Source: JBGPIT01 sp041485125 (GTDB taxonomy: Bacteria; Desulfobacterota; Binatia; UTPRO1). Taken from it: DNA of 16,697 bases. A program made the translations under genes and the position numbers. The notes beneath the pieces were generated by a model, which did no database searches, was not told where the DNA came from, and worked only from the letters and a program-made list of their open reading frames with translations. Positions 6,153 to 12,270 of the stretch are shown here, piece by piece. Position 1 is the first letter of the stretch; each line of letters starts with the position of its first letter. The DNA is taken from NCBI GenBank assembly GCA_041485125.1, contig JBGPIT010000062.1:1-16697 (forward strand). The letters run 5' to 3'.

Positions 6153-6653
6153 ATGGCGCACCTCTTTCGACGAATTCTCGTGCCGCACGACTTCTCCGAC
6201 CATGCGAACGACGCCCTCCGGGTTGCCGCAGAGCTTGCCAAAGAGCATCGCGGTCGATTGACGGTCCTGCACGTCCTCGGCCCGTTCTACACCGGCTCGG
6301 GTTTTCCGACCGAGCTCGAGGTCGCATGGACGCCACCGCCCGAGCTGCTCGCGAATCTACGGGAGCGCCTCGAGGCGGTCGTGAAGCGTGTGCTCGGACG
6401 GCGCGCACGTGGCGTCGTCTGCCAGGCGGTGATGGGCGATCCGATGTACGCGATCGTCGATGCCGCTCGTCAGCACGACAGCATCGTCATGTCGACACTC
6501 GGCCGCACCGGGCTCTCGCACCTTCTGATCGGCAGCGTCGCGGAGAAGGTCGTGCGCCACGCGCCCGTGCCGGTGCTCACGATAGTGCCGGCGACCCGTA
6601 CTCGCGCCGCCGGGAAGACCCGCGGCGCGTCGCCTCGACGACCGCGGCGATGA
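6153..6653 (+). CDS. universal stress protein (single UspA domain)
   Basis: The protein has 166 residues: MAHLFRRILVPHDFSDHAND opens a classic Usp fold, with LTVLHVLGPF as the second strand. The nucleotide loop is STLGRTGLSHLLIGS (114-128); the first Gly of G-2X-G-9X-GS is Ser here. PVPVLTIV is the last strand, and the C-terminus is a basic tail (about 147-166). It probably binds ATP and acts in stress survival; the partner is unknown. ATG 6153 fits the domain start, but the SD is poor (GAGCAG). No sigma-54-like element is seen upstream; GTCACA (6095-6100) with TATCTT (6117-6122), 16 bases apart, is a weak sigma-70-like candidate. It follows directly on the HPF remnant, so it may once have been the second gene of an hpf-usp unit (inference). 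Confidence 0.9.
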   Translation: MAHLFRRILVPHDFSDHANDALRVAAELAKEHRGRLTVLHVLGPFYTGSGFPTELEVAWTPPPELLANLRERLEAVVKRVLGRRARGVVCQAVMGDPMYAIVDAARQHDSIVMSTLGRTGLSHLLIGSVAEKVVRHAPVPVLTIVPATRTRAAGKTRGASPRRPRR

Positions 6654-6798
6654 TCGCGCCGGCGCAGGCGAGCGGGACCTCCGAGTACCTGTAGTCGCTG
6701 CGGATCGTGTGTTTCGCGCCGCCGAGAAGATTCGCGGGCCGTTTCCGAGAAGCGATAGCGATCCCGCGGCTGGCGCCTTGACCGCGCGCGCCGGTCAC

Positions 6799-6814
6799 TG
6801 GAGCGCTCCTTGCT
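6799..6814 (+). promoter_or_regulatory. sigma-54-like -24/-12 element of the acyl-AMP ligase fusion operon
   Basis: TGGAGCGCTCCTTGCT has a perfect -12 half (TTGCT), TGG and CG at the -24 side, and exact GG-N10-GC spacing. The predicted start is near 6825. The leader to ATG 6885 would be about 60 bases, longer than for the other candidates, and starts within the palindrome at 6824-6839. Confidence 0.5.
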
Positions 6815-6823
6815 GAACGTCTG

Positions 6824-6839
6824 CCATGGTCGACCATGG
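6824..6839. repeat. 16-bp perfect palindrome at the predicted transcription start
   Basis: CCATGGTCGACCATGG is fully self-complementary with no loop. It overlaps the +1 predicted from the adjacent -24/-12 element, so it could be an operator or a start-proximal mRNA structure. No second copy was seen in the window. The rest of 6654-6884 holds no convincing gene on either strand. Confidence 0.5.
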
Positions 6840-6884
6840 ATGCGCCACGTCCGCGGCTCCCGCTCGTGAGGGGCAAGCATAGCC

Positions 6885-9698
6885 ATGACGGCGCTGGCGG
6901 CGGCACGGCACGCGCCCGAGGACGACATCGGGCGTGAGGTGCTCGACATCGTCGGGGCACTCGTCTCGGAGCTCGGCGGCGCCGCGTCCGGACGCGTCGT
7001 GACGCTCGACGACTCGCTCACTCGCGACCTCGGGCTCGGCAGCCTCGAGCGCGTCGAGCTCCTGGTGCGCCTCGAGGACGCGTTCCGCGTGCGCGTGCCC
7101 GAGACGGTCCTGGAGCACGCCGAGACGGCGCGCGACCTCGTGGCGGCAATCCGCGTCGCGGCGCCGGCACGCGCCGAGGTGCTGCCGGGCGCACGCACGC
7201 CGCTCGCCTCCGCCGTCCCCGCTCCCGCCTCGGCGGCGACGCTCGTCGAGGTCCTGCGATGGCACGCCGAGGCGACACCGGAGCGCGCCCACGTGTTCCT
7301 GCGCGCGGACGACGGCACCGAGCGCCCGATCACCTACGGAGCGCTCTGGACGGGAGCGCTGAACGTCGCCGCCGGCTTGCGCGAGCGGGGCGTCGGCCGC
7401 GGCGAGCGCGTCGCACTCATGCTGCGCACCGAGGAGGCGGTCCTGGCGACGTTCTTCGGCGCGCTCGTCGCGGGCGCGGTGCCGGTGCCGATCTATCCGC
7501 CGTTCCGCGCCGACCGCATCGAGGAGTACGCGCAGCGACAGACCGCCATTCTGCGCAACGCCGGCGCGGCGCTCCTCGTCACCTTCGAGGAGGCCGAGCG
7601 CGTCGCGGAGGTCTTGCGGCCGCACGTCGACTCGCTCCGCGAGGTGGTCACCGCCGGGCGTCTCGCGACCGGCGGCAACGTGCCGCCCGTCGGGCAGCGC
7701 GGCGATCACGCGGCGCTGATCCAATACACCTCCGGCAGCACGGGCGCGCCGAAAGGCGTGCTGCTCACGCACGCGAACCTGCTCGCGAACATCCGCGCGA
7801 TCGGCGATGCGATCAACATCGGCTCCGGCGACGTCGGCGTGAGCTGGCTGCCGCTCTACCATGACATGGGCCTGATCGGCATGTGGCTCGGCGCGCTCTA
7901 CTTCGGCGTGCCGGTCGCGCTGCTGTCGCCGTTCGCGTTCCTCGCGCGGCCGGCGCGCTGGCTGACGACGCTGCACGCGCACGGCGGCACCCTGTCGGCG
8001 GCGCCGAACTTCGCGTTCGATCTCTGCGTGCGCCGAGTGCGCGACGAGGAGATCGCCGGCTTGGATCTGCGCGCCTGGCGTCTCGCGATGAACGGCTCGG
8101 AGGCCGTGAGCCCGGAGACGATCGAGCGTTTCACGCGCCGCTTCGCGCCCTACGGCTTCCGCGCCGAGGCGATGTGCCCGGTCTACGGCCTCGCGGAGTC
8201 CTCGGTCGCGCTCGCCGTTCCGCCGCTCGGCCGGGCGCCGCGCATCGACGCCGTCGACCGCGCGACGTTCGCGAGCACGCGGACGGCGCAGCCAGCGCGC
8301 CCCGGCGATGCGACCGCGCTGCGCTTCGTGGCGTGCGGGCGCGCGATCACGGCGCACGCCATCCGCATCGTCGACGGCACGGGTGCGGAGCTCGGCGAGC
8401 GGATGGAGGGCCGTATCGAGTTCCGCGGGCCGTCGGTGACGAGCGGCTACTTTCGCAACCCGGCGCTCACCAGCGCCGCGCTGCGTGACGGCTGGATGGA
8501 CTCCGGCGATCTCGGGTACGTGACCGACGGGGAGCTCTTCGTCACCGGCCGGCGCAAGGACATCATCAACAAGGGCGGCCGCAAGCTCTACCCGCAGGAG
8601 GTCGAGGAGCTCGCCGGCGCCATACCCGGGATCCGCAAGGGGTGCGTCGCGGCCTTCGGCGTCCCCGATCCCGCGATCGGGACCGAGCGCTTCGTCATCG
8701 TCGCCGAGACGCGGGAGACCGCGCCCGCGGCGCGCGAGCGGCTGCGGGCGGCACTGCTCGAGCAGGTCGTCGCGGCCCTCGGCATTCCGGCCGACGTGGT
8801 CGTGATCGCGCCGCCCGGCGCCGTGCTGAAGACGTCGAGCGGGAAGATCCGTCGCGGCGCCACGCGCGACGCGTACGTGGCGGGACGGCTCGCGCCGCCG
8901 CGCGCGCCGGCGGCGGTGCAATGGGCGCGCCTGCTCGCCGGCGCGACCGCGGCACGCCTCGCCGCGCTCGTCCGGCGCGCCGGGAGGGTCGCGTTCGCCC
9001 TCTGGGTCGGGGTGCTGCTGCTCGTCGCGCTGCCGACTCTCTGGCTCCTCGTCGTGCTCGTGCCGGGCTCGCGCGCGATCGACGCGATCGTGCGCGCCTG
9101 GTCCCGCGCGCTGCTCGCGCTCGCCGGTTGCCGGCTTCGCGTGGAGGGCGCCGAGCATCTGCTCGCGACCGGACCCGCGGTGCTGGTCGCGAACCACTCG
9201 AGCTACACCGACGCGCTCGTGCTGCTCGCGGCGCTGCCGATCGCCTTCCGCTTCGTCGCGAAGCGCGAGCTCGCGGCGTCGCCGCTCATCGGACGCATCA
9301 TCGCGAAGGTGGGGCACCTGATGGTCGAGCGCGCGGACGTCGGTCGCAGCGTCGCCGACGCGGAGCGCGCCGCCGCGACGCTCCGGCGCGGCACGTCGCT
9401 GATGTTCTTTCCGGAGGGGACGTTCGTGCGCCCGCCCGGCTTGCTGCCGTTTCGCCTGGGCGCGTTCAAGGCGGCGGTCGAGAACGGCCGGCCCGTCGTA
9501 CCCATCGCGATCCGCGGCACGCGGGAGCTGCTCCCGGCGGACACGTGGCTTCCGCGCCGGGCGCGAATCACCGTGCGGATCGCGCCGCCGCTCGAGACGC
9601 GCGCCAAGGGCTGGCAAGAGATGGTACGGCTGCGCGACGCGGCGCGCGCGACGATCGCTGCGGCGTGCGACGAGGCGCCCGAAAGGATGAGCCCGTGA
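6885..9698 (+). CDS. ACP / fatty acyl-AMP ligase / 1-acylglycerol-phosphate acyltransferase fusion
   Basis: This is a 937-residue three-part enzyme. (1) An acyl carrier domain at about 13-92, with phosphopantetheine Ser53 in RDLGLGSLERVELL. (2) An AMP-forming ligase at about 117-668: P-loop YTSGSTGAPKG (281-291), LPLYHDMGLIG, the FAAL-like VYGLAESSVAL (433-443), SGDLGY (540-545), GRRKDIINKGGRKLYP (565-570 end) and catalytic Lys654 in KTSSGKIRRGATRD. (3) A membrane segment at about 703-727, then a PlsC-type acyltransferase with HX4D (NHSSYTD, His771/Asp776) and FPEGT (842-846). It could activate a fatty acid as acyl-AMP, load it on its own ACP and transfer it to a lysophospholipid at the inner membrane. 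E. coli Aas joins similar activities in reverse order without an ACP. A GAGGGG lies about 11 bases before the ATG. The downstream tandem USP overlaps its stop (GTGA). Confidence 0.93.
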   Translation: MTALAAARHAPEDDIGREVLDIVGALVSELGGAASGRVVTLDDSLTRDLGLGSLERVELLVRLEDAFRVRVPETVLEHAETARDLVAAIRVAAPARAEVLPGARTPLASAVPAPASAATLVEVLRWHAEATPERAHVFLRADDGTERPITYGALWTGALNVAAGLRERGVGRGERVALMLRTEEAVLATFFGALVAGAVPVPIYPPFRADRIEEYAQRQTAILRNAGAALLVTFEEAERVAEVLRPHVDSLREVVTAGRLATGGNVPPVGQRGDHAALIQYTSGSTGAPKGVLLTHANLLANIRAIGDAINIGSGDVGVSWLPLYHDMGLIGMWLGALYFGVPVALLSPFAFLARPARWLTTLHAHGGTLSAAPNFAFDLCVRRVRDEEIAGLDLRAWRLAMNGSEAVSPETIERFTRRFAPYGFRAEAMCPVYGLAESSVALAVPPLGRAPRIDAVDRATFASTRTAQPARPGDATALRFVACGRAITAHAIRIVDGTGAELGERMEGRIEFRGPSVTSGYFRNPALTSAALRDGWMDSGDLGYVTDGELFVTGRRKDIINKGGRKLYPQEVEELAGAIPGIRKGCVAAFGVPDPAIGTERFVIVAETRETAPAARERLRAALLEQVVAALGIPADVVVIAPPGAVLKTSSGKIRRGATRDAYVAGRLAPPRAPAAVQWARLLAGATAARLAALVRRAGRVAFALWVGVLLLVALPTLWLLVVLVPGSRAIDAIVRAWSRALLALAGCRLRVEGAEHLLATGPAVLVANHSSYTDALVLLAALPIAFRFVAKRELAASPLIGRIIAKVGHLMVERADVGRSVADAERAAATLRRGTSLMFFPEGTFVRPPGLLPFRLGAFKAAVENGRPVVPIAIRGTRELLPADTWLPRRARITVRIAPPLETRAKGWQEMVRLRDAARATIAAACDEAPERMSP

Positions 9699-10621
9699 GC
9701 ATGCGCCGGATTCTCGTCGGACTCGATGGCTCAGCGCTCGCCGAGACGATCCTCGGCGCGGTGCGCACGCTCGCGGAGCGGCTCCGAGCGGAGATCGTCT
9801 TGCTGCATGTGACGGTCGTGCCCGAGACGGCTCGCGCCGCGGCCGACGACGCGGAGACGGGACTCGACGACCTCGTGACGCAGGAGCGACGGCGCGCCGA
9901 TCGCTATCTCGAGGAGGTCGCCCTGAAGCTGCGCGCCGCCGGCGGCGCGGTGCGCACCGCGACCGTGGTCGGCGAGCCCGCGCCGGAGATCGTGCGCTTC
10001 GCCGAGCGCGAGAAGGTCGACCTCATCGCGCTCGCGACGCATGGGCGCTCGGGGCTCGGGCGCTGGCTGCACGGCAGCGTCGCCGACGCGGTGCTGCACG
10101 CCGCGACGACGCCGCTGCTGCTCCTCCGTCCCGCAGCGGACGAGGGCGCCGCGCCGATGGTGACCCGCGTCGTGGTGCCGCTCGACGGCTCACCCCTTGC
10201 CGAGGCGGCGCTCGCGACGGCGGCGCCTCTCGCGCGCGCGCTCGGCGTCCCGCTTCTTCTGCTACGGATCGTCGAGTACACGGGGTTGGCGTTTGCCGCC
10301 GACCCGCTCGGCGCCGTGCCGCTCGCCTACGCGCCCGTGCTCGAGGCGCTGCGGGAGGGCGCCACGCGCTATCTCGAGAGCCGGGCCGACGAGCTGCGAG
10401 CGCAGGGGCCGGCGGTCGAAATCCGCGTCCTCGATGGAATGGCGGCGGACGCGATCACGGGCGAGATTCGCGCCCTACCGGGGAGTCTCCTCGTCCTCAG
10501 CACGCACGGGCGCACGGGCTGGCGGGCCGTCGCCCTCGGGAGCGTCGCGCGGCGGGTGGTCCTGGTTGCCGCGGCGCCCGTCCTCGTCGTGCGATCCGCG
10601 CCTTCGTCGCTCGCGCCGTAG
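9695..10621 (+). CDS. tandem universal stress protein (two Usp domains)
   Basis: The protein has 308 residues. Usp domain 1 is at about 3-146 (MRRILVGLDGSALAE; loop ATHGRSGLGRWLHGS at 114-128). Domain 2 is at about 156-300 (VTRVVVPLDGSPLAEAAL; loop STHGRTGWRAVALGS at 269-283). In both loops the first Gly of the ATP signature is replaced (Ala, Ser) but the rest is kept, so nucleotide binding is plausible. The GTG at 9695 overlaps the preceding TGA in GTGA and has AAGGA 7 bases upstream; ATG 9701 is the alternative. The overlap makes it translationally coupled to the acyl-AMP ligase/acyltransferase, suggesting that it regulates or responds with lipid remodelling (inference). It is followed by a strong hairpin. 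Confidence 0.92.
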   Translation: MSMRRILVGLDGSALAETILGAVRTLAERLRAEIVLLHVTVVPETARAAADDAETGLDDLVTQERRRADRYLEEVALKLRAAGGAVRTATVVGEPAPEIVRFAEREKVDLIALATHGRSGLGRWLHGSVADAVLHAATTPLLLLRPAADEGAAPMVTRVVVPLDGSPLAEAALATAAPLARALGVPLLLLRIVEYTGLAFAADPLGAVPLAYAPVLEALREGATRYLESRADELRAQGPAVEIRVLDGMAADAITGEIRALPGSLLVLSTHGRTGWRAVALGSVARRVVLVAAAPVLVVRSAPSSLAP

Positions 10622-10688
10622 CGCCGGTCGTGCTCGCATAGCCCGCAGGAGCAAGACCGGTTGCGCCGCGGCATGCGTCGGTAACGCA

Positions 10689-10718
10689 CGCAACCGCCGG
10701 GGGGAGCCGGCGGTTGCG
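10689..10718. terminator. 12-bp perfect hairpin between convergent usp and hsp20 genes
   Basis: CGCAACCGCCGG and CCGGCGGTTGCG pair perfectly around a GGGGAG loop. It lies between the convergent tandem USP (stop 10621) and hsp20 (stop 10738), where a two-way terminator is expected. Neither side has a T tract, so it may be a Rho-assisted terminator or mRNA-stabilising structure. CCGGTTGCG at 10657-10665 can pair with the first arm instead (8 bp, CGGTTGCG with CGCAACCG), giving an alternative fold. Confidence 0.7.
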
Positions 10719-10737
10719 CTTCACGTGCGACGCGGCC

Positions 10738-11178
10738 TCAGGCAGCCGCCTTCACCGGAATCGTGGTGCCCTTCGCGGCGGCGGACTTCGCTGCCGTGAT
10801 CGTGAGCACCCCGTTCTTGAAGGTGGCGTCGGCCGTCTTTCCGTCGATCGACGCCGGCAGCCTGAGCGTTCGCACGAACGTGCCGTACGCACGCTCGGAG
10901 CGATGGAAGTGCTCGCCCTTCTCTTCCTTCTCCTCCTTTTTCTCGCCTTTGATCGTGAGCATGCCGTCGGAAATCGAGACCTCGAGATCCTTCGCCTCGA
11001 TCCCCGGGATCTCCGCCTTCACGATCACCTTGTCCTTGTTCTCCGACACGTCGACGCTCGGCACCCATTCCCCGAATGCCCGCAGCTCGGGCGATTCTCC
11101 TTCGAAGAATCGATCGAACAGCCGATCCATATCGCGCCGGAAAGTCGTCAGCCCGCTGAACGGAATCAAAGCTCGCAT
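10738..11178 (-). CDS. small heat-shock protein, Hsp20/alpha-crystallin family
   Basis: The protein has 146 residues. The N-terminal arm MRALIPFSGLTTFRRDMDRL is typical of bacterial class A sHsps (FRRDMDRLFDRFF). The alpha-crystallin domain covers about 38-132, with WVPSVDVSENKDK, AEIPGIEAKDLEVSI, LTIKGEKKEEKEEKGE, the HRSERAYGTFVRTLRLP strand and the A-x-F-KNGVLTIT signature (residues 117-128). IPV at 140-142 is the C-terminal IXI-type anchor for oligomers. It acts as an ATP-independent holdase in the cytoplasm. ATG 11178 is fixed by AGGAGG 7 bases upstream. No CIRCE element is seen; a close sigma-54-like promoter match sits just upstream instead. Confidence 0.95.
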   Translation of the reverse strand: MRALIPFSGLTTFRRDMDRLFDRFFEGESPELRAFGEWVPSVDVSENKDKVIVKAEIPGIEAKDLEVSISDGMLTIKGEKKEEKEEKGEHFHRSERAYGTFVRTLRLPASIDGKTADATFKNGVLTITAAKSAAAKGTTIPVKAAA

Positions 11179-11200
11179 GAATCTTCCTCCTGAGACTCAC

Positions 11201-11216
11201 TGCAACTCGCACGCCA
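11201..11216 (-). promoter_or_regulatory. sigma-54-like -24/-12 element of hsp20
   Basis: The minus strand reads TGGCGTGCGAGTTGCA: TGGC at -24, TTGCA at -12 and exact 10-base spacing, with two mismatches to TGGCACG. The predicted start is near 11190, so the leader would be only 12 bases (GGAGGAAGATTC), beginning with the SD. Confidence 0.6.
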
Positions 11217-11348
11217 AGTCGGGACGTCCTGATGCGCAGCGTGCCCGGACTCGCGCTCATTCTCGATTGTGAGGAACGGCGGGCGCGCCGTCGCAGGATT
11301 GGCAACGGCTATCGTCCGGGGCCAATGCCGCAGCGGCGCTCCACGGCG

Positions 11349-11364
11349 CGGCAGAACCCTTGCA
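11349..11364 (+). promoter_or_regulatory. sigma-54-like -24/-12 element of the deacetylase/glycoside hydrolase operon
   Basis: CGGCAGAACCCTTGCA has GGCA at -24 and a perfect TTGCA at -12 with exact spacing; the first T and the CG after GGCA are missing. The predicted start is near 11375, giving a 14-base leader to ATG 11389. The match is weaker than the hsp20 element facing the other way. Confidence 0.4.
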
Positions 11365-11388
11365 GCTACGTTGGGCGATAGTGTGTCG

Positions 11389-12270
11389 ATGACCTTCCCA
11401 CAACGCGGCGTCCGCACCAGCCGAGAGCAACGGAAGGCCGACGAACGCAGTGGATCACCGGATGAGCGGCGGGCGTTTTGGCACGCGCTCGCGTTGACGG
11501 CGCTCCTGCTCGCGCCGCTGGCGCCGGTGTGCGCGGCGGATGAAACCGCGGCGGACGTCCGGGTGCCGATTCTCGCCTACCATCGCTTCGGACCGGTCGT
11601 CGCCGATACCATGACGGTGACGACGCGGACGTTCGTCTCGCACCTCGAGTATCTCGCCGAGCACGGCTACACGGTCATCCCGCTGCGGCGCCTGGTCGAC
11701 GCCCGTCGCGGCGCCGCCCCGCCGCCGCCACCGCGTGCGGTCGTCATCACCGCGGACGACGCGCATCGCTCGGTCTACGAGGAGATGTATCCGCTGGTGC
11801 GGCGATTCGCGGTGCCGGTTACCCTCTTCGTCTACCCCTCGGCCGTCTCGAACGCCGACTATGCCCTCACGTGGGACCAGCTGCGGGAGCTCCGCGACTC
11901 CGGGCTCTTCGACATCCAGTCGCACACCTATTGGCATCCCAACTTTCGCCGCGAGAAAGCGCGGCTGTCGCCGGACGCCTACGAGCAGCTCGTCGCCACG
12001 CAGCTCGAGCGGTCGCGCGACCGGCTCGCCCGCGAGCTCGGGGCCCGCATCGACCTGCTCGCGTGGCCCTTCGGCATCCACGATGCCGAGCTCGCCGCGC
12101 TGGCGGCGCGCGCCGGCTACGTCGCCGCGGTCACGCTCGACGCGCGCCCGTCGACACCGGCGGACGACCTGATGGCGCTGCCGCGGTACCTCATGACCGA
12201 GCAAGTGCGAGGCGCGGCATTTGCGCGGCTCGTCGCGGCCGGAGAGGATCCCCATGCGGCCGCGCGCTGA
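11389..12270 (+). CDS. secreted polysaccharide deacetylase (CE4/NodB family, PgaB/IcaB-like)
   Basis: The protein has 293 residues. A polar basic N-terminus is followed by a signal-like hydrophobic stretch (about 30-47, FWHALALTALLLAPLAP) and a probable cleavage after CAA or nearby. NodB motifs: YHRFG (64-68), VVITADDAHRSVYEE with the Asp123/Asp124 pair (usual form TFDDG), QSHTYWHPN with metal His179 and His183, and LAWPFGIHD (usual RxPxG/Y motif). It likely removes N-acetyl groups from a beta-linked amino-sugar polymer in the periplasm or envelope. Ala for the conserved Phe and Gly around the Asp pair may change activity. ATG 11389 suits the signal peptide and the predicted promoter; in-frame GTG 11383 is an alternative, and the SD is weak. 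It overlaps the next gene by 17 bases. Confidence 0.87.
   Translation: MTFPQRGVRTSREQRKADERSGSPDERRAFWHALALTALLLAPLAPVCAADETAADVRVPILAYHRFGPVVADTMTVTTRTFVSHLEYLAEHGYTVIPLRRLVDARRGAAPPPPPRAVVITADDAHRSVYEEMYPLVRRFAVPVTLFVYPSAVSNADYALTWDQLRELRDSGLFDIQSHTYWHPNFRREKARLSPDAYEQLVATQLERSRDRLARELGARIDLLAWPFGIHDAELAALAARAGYVAAVTLDARPSTPADDLMALPRYLMTEQVRGAAFARLVAAGEDPHAAAR

Noticed and set aside
6771..6786. TGGCGCCTTGACCGCG as a second sigma-54 site before the ligase gene
   Set aside because: GG-N10-GC spacing fits but the TTGC half is CCGC, and a better site lies 28 bases downstream.
6577..6960. Minus-strand frame over the gap 6654-6884
   Set aside because: The peptide has no family features, overlaps the USP 3' end and the ligase 5' end, and has no SD at a sensible place.
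6795..9617. A 940-codon open frame on the minus strand opposite the acyl-AMP ligase fusion
   Set aside because: It is Arg/Ala/His/Glu-rich with no recognisable domain. It is the usual mirror of a GC-rich gene whose codons avoid certain third bases.
11179..11388. CIRCE or other classic heat-shock operator before hsp20
   Set aside because: No TTAGCACTC/GAGTGCTAA-type inverted repeat is present on either strand.
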